From: Mesorhizobium sp. M9A.F.Ca.ET.002.03.1.2
GTDB taxonomy: Bacteria; Pseudomonadota; Alphaproteobacteria; Rhizobiales; Rhizobiaceae
Reading direction: 5' to 3'
Assembly (NCBI RefSeq): GCF_003952365.1
Contig: NZ_CP034443.1
Location: 606,001 to 670,000 of the forward strand
DNA: 64,000 nt
A program made the position numbers and the translations under genes. Shown here piece after piece: positions 1 to 8,335 of this stretch (positions are counted from its first letter, which is position 1; every line of letters begins with the position of its first letter). Under the pieces are notes generated by a model that ran no database searches, had not been told where the DNA came from, and worked only from the letters and a program-made list of their open reading frames with translations.

Positions 1-621
1 GGCCTGTCGCTGGCCGATGCCGCCGCCGTCGAATTCCTGGCGATCGGAGCGCATGCCGTGCGGCGCTCGCGGGCTGATCCCGGCGCGCGCACGCTGGTCA
101 TCGGCGCCGGGCCGATCGGGCTTGGTACAGCGCTGTTTGCCCGCATAGCCAGGCTCGATGTGACGCTGCTCGACATGAGTGCCGAGAGGCTGGGCTTCGC
201 CGCAAGCGAACTCGGCTTCGCGACTCTCGACGGTTCGGAGGGATCGGCAACCGATCTGGTGCGGGACGCGACCGGCGACGAAGGCTTCGACGTGGTCTTC
301 GACGCGACCGGCAACACCCAGTCCGTCCAGTCGGCCTTCGCCCATGTCGCGCATGGCGGGACGCTCGTCCTGGTCAGTGTCGTCAAGGACGACATCGTCT
401 TTTCCGATCCCGAATTCCACAAGCGCGAGATGACGCTTGTCGGCAGCCGCAACGCCCTGCGCGCCGATTTCGACCATGTCGCTGTCTCGATCCGCGATGG
501 TGTGGTGCCGCTGGCAAAGCTCGTCACCCATCGCACGACGCTTGGCGACACACCGCGCGACCTCGCCCGCTGGGCGCATGAGAAATCCGGCTTGATCAAG
601 GCCGTCATCCAGGTTGGGTGA
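1..621 (+). CDS. Zinc-type alcohol/polyol dehydrogenase, C-terminal part
   Basis: The reading frame is open from the first base of the window, so the gene begins upstream and only about 206 C-terminal residues are present. The segment carries the nucleotide-binding Rossmann fold of the medium-chain dehydrogenase family: the stretch LVIGAGPIGLGTALFA gives the GxGxxG-type turn, followed by an acidic residue at the end of the second strand (LLDMS). The N-terminal zinc-binding domain is missing from view, so substrate cannot be judged. Members of this family oxidise secondary alcohols such as sorbitol, galactitol or idonate with NAD(P). It lies upstream of the phn cluster with a repeat between, so no functional link is implied. 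Confidence 0.8.
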   Translation, partial: GLSLADAAAVEFLAIGAHAVRRSRADPGARTLVIGAGPIGLGTALFARIARLDVTLLDMSAERLGFAASELGFATLDGSEGSATDLVRDATGDEGFDVVFDATGNTQSVQSAFAHVAHGGTLVLVSVVKDDIVFSDPEFHKREMTLVGSRNALRADFDHVAVSIRDGVVPLAKLVTHRTTLGDTPRDLARWAHEKSGLIKAVIQVG

Positions 622-712
622 GACGCCGATTCTGACACGAAAATTCGGCGGTCGATAAGTGCGAACTTTGGCAGATCGCATGCTTTGGCGATTAGCCGAA
701 ACATCCATCGCT

Positions 713-895
713 TCGTCATCCTATGACGAAGCAAGGAGCGAAGCGACGCGGCGCAGACATGGTATCCATGCCGTGACCTTGAAGTATCGCGACGGTGCAG
801 AATTCTGCTTCGCTTCACCCCTCGACCAATGTTACGGCATGGATCCTAGGGTCTCCGCGACGTCGCTTCGCTCCTGCTTCGCCCAAGGATGACGA
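713..895. repeat. Long imperfect inverted repeat (intergenic palindromic element)
   Basis: Two arms of about 65 bp face each other. The left arm starts near CGTCATCCTATGACGAAGCA and includes GGAGCGAAGCGACG and GGTATCCATGCCGTGAC. The right arm, read on the other strand, has the same blocks with few mismatches. This architecture is typical of mobile palindromic repeats in rhizobial genomes. A short open frame at 659-892 runs through it but has no start signal or recognisable domain, so I treat the stretch as non-coding. It fills the gap between the dehydrogenase and the convergent phnF gene. Confidence 0.75.
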
Positions 896-904
896 CGTTA
901 AAAG

Positions 905-1711
905 CTAATCGCTCGCCGACAATTTGAGTTCGACCCGCTCAGCCGGGAACCGCGTTTCGGCGAATTGGATCGGCTGGCCGTCCGGCGTGACATTGACGGC
1001 GACCGTGACCAGCACGATGGCGCCGGGCTGCAGATCGAGATCGGCGAGATCGGCGGCATCGGCATGGCGCGCCGACAACACCGTCGACTGCCTGAGATAA
1101 TCGCTGACGCCGAAGCGCTCGAGAGAGGCGGTGATCGACCCCGTTTCGGCCATGGCAGCCTCGATGCCGGAAAAACGCCTGGCGTCAAACCAGCTCGTGG
1201 CGCGTGACACCAGCTGTCCGTCGGCTTCACCGCGCGCCTCCAGACGTATCACATCGGCCCCTATGGCAAGCTTCAAGGCATCGGCGACGCGACGGCTGGC
1301 TGGCTCGACCGTGGCTTCGAGCAACACGCTGCGACGCTCGGATGCCTGTCCTTGCAGACCGGTCGAAAAGCGCGTGCGCGTGCCGATCGGATAGGAAAGC
1401 CGCTTACGCGACAGCACGAAGGTGCCGCGCCCCTGTTCGGCCCTGAGCACGCCATCCTGCACAAGTGCTGCGATGGCGCTGCGCACCGTATGGCGGTTGA
1501 CGCCATAGCGTTCGGCCAATGCGATTTCCGGCGGAAGCGCCGCATTCTCGGCGAAATCGCCGATCGCGATCGAATGCAGAATCTGGTCGGCGATCTGCCG
1601 CCACAGCGAGACGCCGCTGCGCCGCTCCAAGCTGCTGGCAATCTGCTGCCCGATCATACGTTGCCCCCGGGGACTTTTCGCCCCTGTCATCCATCCGTCA
1701 TGGACAGGCAT
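905..1711 (-). CDS. phnF: PhnF, GntR/HutC-family regulator of phosphonate metabolism
   Basis: Winged-helix regulator of the GntR family, HutC subfamily. The N-terminal DNA-binding domain contains LWRQIADQILHSIAIGDF followed by LPPEIALAERYGVNRHTVR, the typical GntR helix-turn-helix. The C-terminal half is the UTRA effector domain ending in FAETRFPAERVEL. PhnF proteins repress C-P lyase genes. It is divergent from phnG with an operator-like palindrome between. The start is uncertain: a TTG at 1756 would lie inside the palindrome and is unlikely; ATGs at 1711, 1690 and 1654 are all possible, and the last has a GGGGG ahead of it and gives about 249 residues, close to family length. Confidence 0.85.
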   Translation of the reverse strand: MPVHDGWMTGAKSPRGQRMIGQQIASSLERRSGVSLWRQIADQILHSIAIGDFAENAALPPEIALAERYGVNRHTVRSAIAALVQDGVLRAEQGRGTFVLSRKRLSYPIGTRTRFSTGLQGQASERRSVLLEATVEPASRRVADALKLAIGADVIRLEARGEADGQLVSRATSWFDARRFSGIEAAMAETGSITASLERFGVSDYLRQSTVLSARHADAADLADLDLQPGAIVLVTVAVNVTPDGQPIQFAETRFPAERVELKLSASD

Positions 1712-1736
1712 TAGGGAATAGGCATAATTTGTATAA

Positions 1737-1756
1737 TTGTCTAAATCAATAGACAA
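1737..1756. promoter_or_regulatory. Probable PhnF operator
   Basis: Perfect 7-bp inverted repeat TTGTCTA-N6-TAGACAA in the short gap between phnF and phnG. It lies 26 bp before the phnG start codon. GntR-family regulators commonly bind such sites in their divergent promoter region, and TGTCTA/TAGACA half-sites suit the HutC subfamily. Assignment to PhnF is inferred from position. Confidence 0.65.
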
Positions 1757-1782
1757 ATTTGCAGCAAAAAGGAAAGGCGGCC

Positions 1783-2244
1783 ATGCGAGGACAGGAAGCG
1801 CGCGATCAGGCTGAGCGCAAGGCCGTCATGGCGACGCTGGCGCAATCGACCGGCGACGATATCGTGCGCCTCTGGAACGAAGCCGGCCTGCCTTCGGAAG
1901 CGGAACTCCTACGCGGGCCAGAAACCGGCCTGGTCACCGTGCGTGGCCGCATCGGCGGCGGCGGCGCGCCCTTCAATGTCGGCGAGGCGACGGTCACCCG
2001 CGCCACCGTCCGGCTTGCATCTGGGCAGGTCGGCCACTGCTACGCCCTCGGCCGCGACAAGCAAAAGGCGAAGCTGGCGGCGATCGCCGACGCGCTCTGG
2101 CAGGACCCCAACCATCGTAACGAGGTCGAGACCAAACTCATCGCGCCCCTTCAGACGGCACAAGCCAGCGCACGTGAACGGCGGCGCGCCGAGACGGCGG
2201 CAACGAAGGTCGATTTCTTCACCATGGTACGCGGAGAAGACTGA
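1783..2244 (+). CDS. phnG: C-P lyase core subunit PhnG
   Basis: About 153 residues, the normal PhnG length. PhnG forms, with PhnH, PhnI and PhnJ, the core complex that transfers a phosphonate onto the ribose of ATP and then cleaves the carbon-phosphorus bond. Recognisable stretches are LRGPETGLVTVRGRIGGGG, FNVGEATVTRATVRL and GHCYALGRDKQKAKLAAIAD. The ATG at 1783 is chosen over an upstream TTG (1759) because it has a good ribosome site (AGGAAAGG) at proper spacing. Its stop overlaps the phnH start by one base, so the two are translationally coupled as first genes of phnGHIJKL. Confidence 0.93.
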   Translation: MRGQEARDQAERKAVMATLAQSTGDDIVRLWNEAGLPSEAELLRGPETGLVTVRGRIGGGGAPFNVGEATVTRATVRLASGQVGHCYALGRDKQKAKLAAIADALWQDPNHRNEVETKLIAPLQTAQASARERRRAETAATKVDFFTMVRGED

Positions 2245-2855
2245 TGGATATCGCAACGCAAGCGATCGAGGGCGGCTTTGCCGATCCGGTGTTCGACGCG
2301 CAGACGGTGTTCCGCGCCGTGATGGACGCGATGGCGCGGCCAGGCGCCCTGCAGCCCCTGCCGGTCTTCGCCCGCCCGCCGGCGCCGCTGTCGGCAACCG
2401 TAGGCGCCATCGCGCTGGCGCTGTGCGACAACGACACGCCGCTCTGGCTCGACCCCGTTTTGCAGGCTCCAGCAGCGGTGAAATCCTGGCTTGGCTTCCA
2501 CACCGGCGCGCCACTCGCCAATACGCCGGCCGACGCGCATTTCGCGCTGATCGCAGCACCTGCCGAAATGATGGCGCTCGACGGCTTTTCACAAGGCACC
2601 CAGGACTATCCCGACCGCTCCACGACGCTGATCCTGCAAATCGGCGATCTTGTTTCAGGTGCCCCTCTGCTGCTCGAAGGTCCCGGCATCGAAACGAGTG
2701 CAACCATAGCGCCGGCGCAGATGCCGCGCCATTTCGTCGAACAGTGGAAGCAGAACAACCAGCGCTTTCCGCGTGGCGTCGACATCGTCCTCGCCACCCC
2801 CGACGGCGTTACTTGCCTGCCGCGCACGACGTGCATCAAGACGATGGAGGCGTGA
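2244..2855 (+). CDS. phnH: C-P lyase core subunit PhnH
   Basis: 203 residues, usual PhnH length. It begins MDIATQAIEGGFADPVFDAQ, with the conserved opening FADPVxxAQxxFRxxMDAMARPG visible as VFRAVMDAMARPG. PhnH is a catalytically inactive PLP-fold-like subunit that bridges the PhnGHIJ complex. The C-terminus ends with the family motif GVDIVLATPDGVTCLPRTT. It overlaps phnG by one base and is followed one base later by phnI, so it belongs to one tightly packed operon. Confidence 0.93.
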   Translation: MDIATQAIEGGFADPVFDAQTVFRAVMDAMARPGALQPLPVFARPPAPLSATVGAIALALCDNDTPLWLDPVLQAPAAVKSWLGFHTGAPLANTPADAHFALIAAPAEMMALDGFSQGTQDYPDRSTTLILQIGDLVSGAPLLLEGPGIETSATIAPAQMPRHFVEQWKQNNQRFPRGVDIVLATPDGVTCLPRTTCIKTMEA

Positions 2856-2856
2856 T

Positions 2857-3969
2857 ATGTATGTCGCAGTTAAAGGCGGCGAAGCGGCCATTGCCAACGC
2901 CCATGCCCTGCTCGCCGACCGCCGGCGCGGCGACCGCTCGGTGCCGGCGCTTCGCCTCGACCAGATCGTCGAGCAACTGGCGCTCGGCGTCGACCGGGTG
3001 ATGAGCGAAGGTTCGCTCTACGACCGTGAATTGGCGGCGCTCGCCATCGTCCAGGCACGCGGCGATATGATCGAGGCGATCTTCCTGATCCGCGCCTATC
3101 GCACGACGCTGCCACGCTTCGGCTACACCAGGGCGATCGACACCGGCGCGATGCTGGTCGAGCGGCGCGTGTCGGCAACCTACAAGGATCTGCCCGGCGG
3201 CCAGTTGCTCGGCCCCACTTTCGACTACACCCACCGGCTGCTCGATCCCGAGCTTGCCGCGGGCGGCGATGTCGCCGAGCCGCTGCAGCGTGCAAGCGAG
3301 GCGGAGGCCATGCCGCGCGTCTCGGCGATCCTTGCCCGCGAAGGCCTGATCGAGCCGGACGGCGACATGCCCGGGGACCATGTTCCCGGCGACATCACCC
3401 GCGAGCCGCTGGAATTCCCGATGGCGCGCGATATCCGCCTGCAGGCGCTGTCGCGCGGCGACGAGGGCTTTTTGCTGGCGCTCGGCTACTCCACCCAGCG
3501 CGGCTACGCCCGCAACCATCCCTTCGTCGGCGAGGTCCGCATCGGCGAGGTCGAGCTGGAACTGGACGTGCCGGAACTGCCGTTTGCCGTGCCGCTCGGC
3601 AGCGTGCGCGTCACCGAGTGCCAGATGGTCAACCAGTTCAAGGGCTCGGCCAAGGCGCCGCCGCAATTCACCCGCGGCTACGGCCTCGTCTTCGGCCAGA
3701 GCGAGCGCAAGGCGATGGCCATGGCGCTGTGCGACCGGGCGCTGCGCGCCTCGGAATTCGGTGAGGATGTCGTCGCCGCCGCGCAGGACGAGGAGTTCGT
3801 CATCTCGCATTCCGACAATGTCCAGGCGACCGGCTTCGTCGAGCATTTGAAGCTGCCGCATTATGTAGACTTCCAGGCCGAGCTCGACCTGGTGCGCCGC
3901 ATGCGCGCCGAGCACGACGCCCGCGAAAACGCCGGCAAGGCCGAGGAGAAAAGGGAGGCAGCCGAATGA
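2857..3969 (+). CDS. phnI: C-P lyase core subunit PhnI
   Basis: 370 residues, matching the PhnI family. PhnI with PhnG, PhnH and PhnL displaces adenine from ATP and installs the phosphonate at C1 of ribose. The protein starts MYVAVKGGEAAIANAHALLA, and a GGAGG lies 6 bp ahead of the ATG at 2857. An open frame extends upstream into phnH but without reason to start there. Conserved segments include LLGPTFDYTHRLLDPELA, GYSTQRGYARNHPFVGEVR and SDNVQATGFVEHLKLPHYVDF. The last residues are charged and variable. A 260-bp insertion separates it from phnJ. Confidence 0.95.
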   Translation: MYVAVKGGEAAIANAHALLADRRRGDRSVPALRLDQIVEQLALGVDRVMSEGSLYDRELAALAIVQARGDMIEAIFLIRAYRTTLPRFGYTRAIDTGAMLVERRVSATYKDLPGGQLLGPTFDYTHRLLDPELAAGGDVAEPLQRASEAEAMPRVSAILAREGLIEPDGDMPGDHVPGDITREPLEFPMARDIRLQALSRGDEGFLLALGYSTQRGYARNHPFVGEVRIGEVELELDVPELPFAVPLGSVRVTECQMVNQFKGSAKAPPQFTRGYGLVFGQSERKAMAMALCDRALRASEFGEDVVAAAQDEEFVISHSDNVQATGFVEHLKLPHYVDFQAELDLVRRMRAEHDARENAGKAEEKREAAE

Positions 3970-3971
3970 TT

Positions 3972-4199
3972 TCAGCCGTCTCCATCACCTTGACCGTTGG
4001 AATGGCTGCTATGCCCATCATAGCCGGTGCTGCTGCCATCCTGTCCGTTGGAAAAGAAGTCATTCCCCGAACCGTCTCTTGGTCCGGACAACCTCTTAGG
4101 GCGAAGGAAAAAGATGACAGTGCCGACGAATACAAGCGTCAGGATGCCAACGTGCAACCATCCGGCAGGGGTCATTTGAGTTTGGCCCGGTTCCCGCAT
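3972..4199 (-). CDS. Hypothetical small membrane protein, antisense between phnI and phnJ
   Basis: A 75-codon frame on the opposite strand fills the phnI-phnJ gap almost exactly, ending 3 bp from the phnI stop. The product has one likely transmembrane helix (WLHVGILTLVFVGTVIFFL) followed by a basic residue cluster and a tail rich in Gly, Ser, Asp, Asn and His (for example DGHSSHSNGQGDGDG). That composition is not what random shadow frames usually give, and small proteins with one helix and a Gly/Ser/His tail are common in rhizobia. There is no clear ribosome site for either possible ATG (4199 or 4175). A plus-strand frame (3966-4235) over the same DNA looks less protein-like. Function unknown. 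Confidence 0.4.
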   Translation of the reverse strand: MREPGQTQMTPAGWLHVGILTLVFVGTVIFFLRPKRLSGPRDGSGNDFFSNGQDGSSTGYDGHSSHSNGQGDGDG

Positions 4200-4240
4200 C
4201 TTGGAAACCGGTCCAATAGCACAGCACGGATGTGATCACC

Positions 4241-5122
4241 ATGACCGACATCGCCACCTACAACTTCGCCTATCTCGACGAGCAGACCAAGCGGATGATC
4301 CGCCGGGCTATCCTCAAGGGCATCGCCATTCCCGGCTATCAGGTGCCGTTCGCCTCGCGCGAAATGCCGATGCCCTATGGCTGGGGGACCGGCGGCGTCC
4401 AGGTGACCGCTTCGATCATCGGCCCGGACGACGTGCTGAAGGTCATCGACCAGGGCGCCGACGACACCACCAATGCCGTTTCGATCCGCGCTTTTTTCAA
4501 GAAGGTCGCCAATGTAGCCGTAACCACAGAGACGGCGAAGGCGACCATCATCCAGACCCGCCATCGCATCCCCGAGCATCCGCTGACATCGGGCCAGGTG
4601 CTGGTCTATCAGGTGCCGATCCCCGAGCCGCTGCGCTTCCTCGAGCCGCGCGAGACCGAGACGCGCAAGATGCACGCGCTGGAGGAATACGGCCTCATGC
4701 ATGTGAAGCTTTACGAGGACATTGCCAAGTACGGCCGCATCGCCACCACCTACGCCTACCCGGTAAAGGTCGAGGGCCGCTATGTGATGGACCCTTCGCC
4801 GACGCCGAAATTCGACAATCCGAAGATGCACAATTCGCCGGCTTTGCAACTGTTCGGCGCCGGCCGCGAGAAGCGTATCTACGCGGTGCCGCCCTTCACC
4901 GAGGTGGTCAGCCTCGACTTCGAGGACCATCCGTTCGAGGTGCAGACCTTCGACCAGCCCTGCGCCCTGTGCGCGGCCGAGAACGTCTATCTCGACGAGG
5001 TCATCCTCGACGATCATGGCGGCCACATGTTCGTCTGCTCCGACACCGATCATTGCGAGAAGCGGCGCCAAGAAGGCCATCGCGGTCATCTCGCACCTGA
5101 GACGATGGAGCCAGCGCAATGA
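4241..5122 (+). CDS. phnJ: C-P lyase PhnJ, radical-SAM carbon-phosphorus lyase
   Basis: 293 residues. PhnJ is the radical S-adenosylmethionine enzyme that breaks the C-P bond of ribose-1-phosphonate-5-phosphate. The iron-sulfur ligands form CX2CX21CX5C at residues 241, 244, 266 and 272, within CALCAAEN...FVCSDTDHC; this is the spacing known for the family. The start at ATG 4241 (MTDIATYNFAYLDEQTKRMI) fits the family; a GTG at 4232 is in frame but adds only three residues. The stop overlaps the phnK start by four bases (ATGA). Unlike in most phn operons it is separated from phnI by 271 bp. Confidence 0.95.
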   Translation: MTDIATYNFAYLDEQTKRMIRRAILKGIAIPGYQVPFASREMPMPYGWGTGGVQVTASIIGPDDVLKVIDQGADDTTNAVSIRAFFKKVANVAVTTETAKATIIQTRHRIPEHPLTSGQVLVYQVPIPEPLRFLEPRETETRKMHALEEYGLMHVKLYEDIAKYGRIATTYAYPVKVEGRYVMDPSPTPKFDNPKMHNSPALQLFGAGREKRIYAVPPFTEVVSLDFEDHPFEVQTFDQPCALCAAENVYLDEVILDDHGGHMFVCSDTDHCEKRRQEGHRGHLAPETMEPAQ

Positions 5123-5895
5123 CCGACGAACCACTGCTGCGCGTCAGCGCGCTCTCCAAGTTCTACGGCTCGCGCGTTGGCTGCGAGAACGTCACCTTCG
5201 ACCTGTGGCCCGGTGAGGTTCTGGCGGTGGTCGGTGAGTCCGGTTCCGGCAAGACGACGCTGCTCAACTGCCTGTCGACCCGGCTGCTGCCGAGCTCCGG
5301 CAGCGCCAGCTATCGCATGCGCGACGGCCAGCTCCGCGAGCTCTACCGCATGAGCGAGGCCGAGCGCCGCTTCCTGATGCGCACCGACTGGGGCTTTGTC
5401 CACCAGAACCCTGCCGACGGCCTGCGCATGACGGTGTCGGCCGGTGCCAATGTCGGCGAACGGCTGATGGCGGTCGGCGACCGCCACTATGGGAAAATCC
5501 GGGCCACGGCGGTCGATTGGCTGTCGCGTGTCGAGATCGACGAGGATCGCATCGACGACGAACCGCGCGCCTTTTCCGGCGGCATGCGCCAGCGCCTGCA
5601 GATCGCCCGCAACCTCGTTACCGGGCCGCGGCTGGTCTTCATGGACGAGCCGACCGGCGGCCTCGATGTCTCGGTGCAGGCGCGCCTGCTCGATTTGCTG
5701 CGCGGGCTGGTCACCGATCTCGGCCTTGCGGCGATCGTCGTCACCCACGACTTGGCGGTGGCGCGTCTGCTGTCGCAGCGCATGATGGTGATGAAGGACG
5801 GCCACGTCGTCGAAAGCGGCCTCACCGATCGCGTGCTCGACGATCCGCGCGCGCCTTACACCCAGCTTCTTGTTTCCTCGATATTGCAGGTGTGA
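5119..5895 (+). CDS. phnK: PhnK, ABC-type ATPase associated with C-P lyase
   Basis: 258 residues with a complete ABC ATPase core: Walker A GESGSGKTT, Q-loop region DWGFVHQNPADGLRM, signature FSGGMRQRLQIARNL, Walker B LVFMDEPTGGLD and the switch histidine in VVTHDLAVARLL. It resembles peptide-transporter ATPases, but the phn context identifies PhnK, which docks on the PhnGHIJ core rather than on a membrane permease. No permease follows. Overlap with phnJ (4 bp) and close spacing to phnL support one transcript. Confidence 0.93.
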   Translation: MTDEPLLRVSALSKFYGSRVGCENVTFDLWPGEVLAVVGESGSGKTTLLNCLSTRLLPSSGSASYRMRDGQLRELYRMSEAERRFLMRTDWGFVHQNPADGLRMTVSAGANVGERLMAVGDRHYGKIRATAVDWLSRVEIDEDRIDDEPRAFSGGMRQRLQIARNLVTGPRLVFMDEPTGGLDVSVQARLLDLLRGLVTDLGLAAIVVTHDLAVARLLSQRMMVMKDGHVVESGLTDRVLDDPRAPYTQLLVSSILQV

Positions 5896-5897
5896 CC

Positions 5898-6605
5898 ATG
5901 GCAACCCCTCTCGTGGTCTCCGACGTCGCCAAGAGCTTCACCATGCATCTGCGCGACGGCATTAAATTGCCTGTTGTCGCCGGCGTGTCGTTCTCGCTAA
6001 GGGCCGGCGAATGCACCGTGCTCGGCGGCCCGTCCGGCGCCGGCAAGAGCTCGATCCTGAAGATGCTCTACGGCAATTATGCCGTCGATGAAGGCCAGAT
6101 CATCGTCCAGCATGAGGACGGGCTCATCGACCTCGCGACGGCCAGCCCACGCAAAGTGCTTGCCGTGCGCCGGCTCACGATCGGCTATGTCAGCCAGTTC
6201 CTGCGCACCGTGCCGCGTGTCTCCGCCCTTGATGTCGTCGCCGAACCGCTGGTCGAACGCGGCGAGGACCGTGAGGTTGCGCGCGGCAAGGCACGCGCCT
6301 TGCTGGCTCAGCTCAACCTGCCGGAAAAGCTCTGGGCGCTGCCGCCGGCGACGTTTTCCGGCGGCGAGCAGCAGCGCGTAAACATCGCGCGCGGCTTCAT
6401 CACCGAGCATCCGATCCTGCTGCTCGACGAGCCGACCGCTTCGCTCGATGCCAGGAACCGCGACGTGGTGATTGCGCTGATCGCGGCCAAGAAGGCGGCG
6501 GGCGTCGCCCTGCTCGGCATCTTCCACGACCACGACGTGCGCGAGGCGGTGGCCGACCGCACCATCGACGTGACCGCCTTCGCCGCCGGGAAAATCGCCG
6601 CATGA
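5898..6605 (+). CDS. phnL: PhnL, ABC-type ATPase of the C-P lyase system
   Basis: 235 residues from the ATG at 5898, two bases after the phnK stop. The motifs are Walker [11 protein letters not shown], signature [15 protein letters not shown], Walker [13 protein letters not shown] and switch [13 protein letters not shown]. It begins [18 protein letters not shown], typical of PhnL, a homologue of LolD-like ATPases. PhnL works with PhnGHI in forming the ribosyl phosphonate. The reading frame is also open far upstream inside phnK, but that is only a shadow. The stop overlaps the next gene by four bases. Confidence 0.93.
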   Translation: MATPLVVSDVAKSFTMHLRDGIKLPVVAGVSFSLRAGECTVLGGPSGAGKSSILKMLYGNYAVDEGQIIVQHEDGLIDLATASPRKVLAVRRLTIGYVSQFLRTVPRVSALDVVAEPLVERGEDREVARGKARALLAQLNLPEKLWALPPATFSGGEQQRVNIARGFITEHPILLLDEPTASLDARNRDVVIALIAAKKAAGVALLGIFHDHDVREAVADRTIDVTAFAAGKIAA

Positions 6606-7219
6606 CCAGAAACCTGTCGGAGGCGCCGCTGGTCCACGAGACGGCGGAAGTCGAGGGCTCGACGCTTGGCCGCTGGACCGAGATCGCCGACCGCTGCCGG
6701 GTTTCGGAAAGCACGTTGGGCGACTACTCCTACATGATGCAGGACTGCGGTGTTTGGTGCGCGACGATCGGCAAGTTCGCCAACATCGCCGCCAATGTGC
6801 GCATCAATGCCACCAACCACCCGACCTGGCGGCCGACACTGCACCATTTCACCTATCGCGCTTCGGACTATTGGGACGACGCCGAGCACGAGAGCGAATT
6901 CTTCGCCCAGCGCCGCGCCAGGCGCGTCACCATCGGCCACGACACCTGGCTTGGCCACGGCTCGACCATCCTGCCCGGCGTCACCGTCGGCGATGGCGCG
7001 GCGGTCGGCGCCGGCGCGGTGGTGTCGAAGGACGTCGCGCCCTACACCATCGTCGGCGGCGTGCCGGCCAAGCCGATCCGCGAACGCTTCGACCGCCGCA
7101 CGGCCGAGCGCTACCAGGCACTCGCCTGGTGGGATTGGGACCATGCCCGCCTGCGCGCCGCGCTCGATGATTTTCGCGCGCTTTCGGCGGAAGCGTTTCT
7201 GGAAAAATACGGCGGCTGA
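6602..7219 (+). CDS. Phosphonate-associated hexapeptide-repeat acetyltransferase
   Basis: 205 residues with left-handed beta-helix hexapeptide repeats: ISPLGRW-like turns near residues 15-60 and a second run [32 protein letters not shown] (residues about 110-145), followed by [17 protein letters not shown], the hallmark of the xenobiotic/DapH-type acyltransferases. A family of this type is repeatedly found at the end of phnGHIJKL operons in rhizobia, where an acetyltransferase may modify aminoalkylphosphonates as PhnO does in enterobacteria; that role is inferred. The start overlaps phnL by four bases, so it is the last gene of this operon. Confidence 0.85.
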   Translation: MTRNLSEAPLVHETAEVEGSTLGRWTEIADRCRVSESTLGDYSYMMQDCGVWCATIGKFANIAANVRINATNHPTWRPTLHHFTYRASDYWDDAEHESEFFAQRRARRVTIGHDTWLGHGSTILPGVTVGDGAAVGAGAVVSKDVAPYTIVGGVPAKPIRERFDRRTAERYQALAWWDWDHARLRAALDDFRALSAEAFLEKYGG

Positions 7220-7223
7220 AGAC

Positions 7224-7348
7224 GGTGAATGGTGAATGGTCAATAGTGAATGGCTAACGATAGTGTTCGAGGCTCAGTGAAGCCTTTCTTGTCACCATTC
7301 ACCATTCACCATTCACCATTCACCATTCACTATTCACCATTCACTATT
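7224..7348. repeat. 7-bp tandem repeats in inverted orientation
   Basis: At 7293-7348 there are eight 7-bp units: CACCATT five times, then CACTATT, CACCATT and CACTATT. At 7224-7253 the same units occur inverted (GGTGAATGGTGAATGG and onward). The two arms could pair as a long stem around a 39-base loop. The element directly follows the hexapeptide transferase stop and may end the phnGHIJKL transcript, although there is no T-tract. Confidence 0.8.
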
Positions 7349-7367
7349 CACCACCCTGGCCTGTGGG

Positions 7368-7396
7368 CGGTAACAAAACTGACATCAATCCGACAC
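7368..7396 (+). promoter_or_regulatory. PHO-box-like PhoB site before phnC
   Basis: Three 7-bp units spaced 11 bp apart: CGGTAAC-AAAA-CTGACAT-CAAT-CCGACAC. The PhoB consensus is CTGTCAT repeated with a 4-bp A/T-rich spacer, so the second and third units match well. It lies 70 bp before the phnC ATG, a normal promoter distance. Rhizobial phnCDE operons are known members of the Pho regulon, so phosphate-starvation control is likely. Confidence 0.7.
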
Positions 7397-7465
7397 CGCA
7401 GGTTCACGTGGCTGCGCTAGCGAAGGTTAACAGACCTTCAAGCGCGACTGGACTGGAATTTGCCT

Positions 7466-8335
7466 ATGTCAGCCCCCCTGCCGGCAACCTCAGCCACGCT
7501 TGATATCCGCGGCATTACCCGCCGGTTTGGCAAGAATGCCGCCGTCAGCAATGTCGATATCTCGATCCCGCACGGTCAGATGGTCGGCATCATCGGTCGG
7601 TCCGGCGCCGGCAAGTCGACGCTTTTGCGCATGATCAACCGTCTCATCGATCCGAGCCAGGGGTCGATTTTTTTTGACGGGGCTGAAGTCTCGCGGTTGC
7701 GCGGCTCGCCGCTCCGGCGCTGGCAGCGCGACTGCGCCATGATCTTTCAGCAGTTCAACCTGGTGCCGCGCCTCGACGTCCTGACCAACGTGCTGCTCGG
7801 CCGGCTCAATCACCGCTCGACCCTTGTCAATCTGCTCGGCGTCTTCTCCCGTGAGGAGCGGGCCGAGGCGATCGCGGCGCTCGAGCGTCTCGACATCGCC
7901 CGCACGGCGCTGCAGCCGGCCGGCACCTTGTCGGGCGGCCAGCAGCAGCGCGTCGCGATTGCCCGCGCCATGATGCAGAAACCGAAAGTCATCCTTGCCG
8001 ACGAGCCGATCGCTTCGCTCGACCCGCTCAACGCCAAGGTGGTGATGGATTCCCTGCAGGACATCAATCTGCGCGAGGGCCTCACCGTCGTCACCAATCT
8101 GCACACGCTGGATACCGCGCGCACCTATTGCAACCGCATCATCGGCATGGCCGCCGGCAAGGTCGTGTTCGACGGCCCGCCCGAAGACCTCAACCGCGAG
8201 GCCGTGCGCATGGTCTACGGTGCCGACAGCAATGGCGGCGAAATCTCCGAGGCCATCACCTCGACCAGCGTCACCATCAAGCAAAAAATCACTGCATCCG
8301 CCGGACCGCTCGAGCCCGCATTTCCTGGCTACTAG
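7466..8335 (+). CDS. phnC: PhnC, phosphonate ABC importer ATPase
   Basis: 289 residues, ABC ATPase of the phosphonate/phosphate importer. Motifs: Walker [14 protein letters not shown]-loop [20 protein letters not shown] (a PhnC hallmark), signature [15 protein letters not shown], Walker [13 protein letters not shown] and switch [15 protein letters not shown]. The ATG at 7466 is chosen over a TTG two codons earlier. About 30 C-terminal residues after the usual end ([20 protein letters not shown]) are a low-complexity extension. It is the first gene of phnCDE1E2 and carries a PHO-box-like site upstream. Confidence 0.95.
   Translation: MSAPLPATSATLDIRGITRRFGKNAAVSNVDISIPHGQMVGIIGRSGAGKSTLLRMINRLIDPSQGSIFFDGAEVSRLRGSPLRRWQRDCAMIFQQFNLVPRLDVLTNVLLGRLNHRSTLVNLLGVFSREERAEAIAALERLDIARTALQPAGTLSGGQQQRVAIARAMMQKPKVILADEPIASLDPLNAKVVMDSLQDINLREGLTVVTNLHTLDTARTYCNRIIGMAAGKVVFDGPPEDLNREAVRMVYGADSNGGEISEAITSTSVTIKQKITASAGPLEPAFPGY

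Noticed and set aside
659..892. 77-codon plus-strand ORF
   Set aside because: It lies on a long inverted repeat, has no ribosome site and no recognisable domain.
2836..3915. 359-codon minus-strand ORF opposite phnI
   Set aside because: It mirrors the high GC third positions of phnI; composition is shadow-like and phnI is certain.
3966..4235. Plus-strand 89-codon ORF between phnI and phnJ
   Set aside because: Less protein-like than the minus-strand frame over the same bases and no ribosome site; still, only one of the two, or neither, may be real.
7293..7348. Short regular repeats that could suggest a CRISPR array
   Set aside because: The units are 7 bp with no spacers and no cas genes are nearby; it is a simple tandem repeat.
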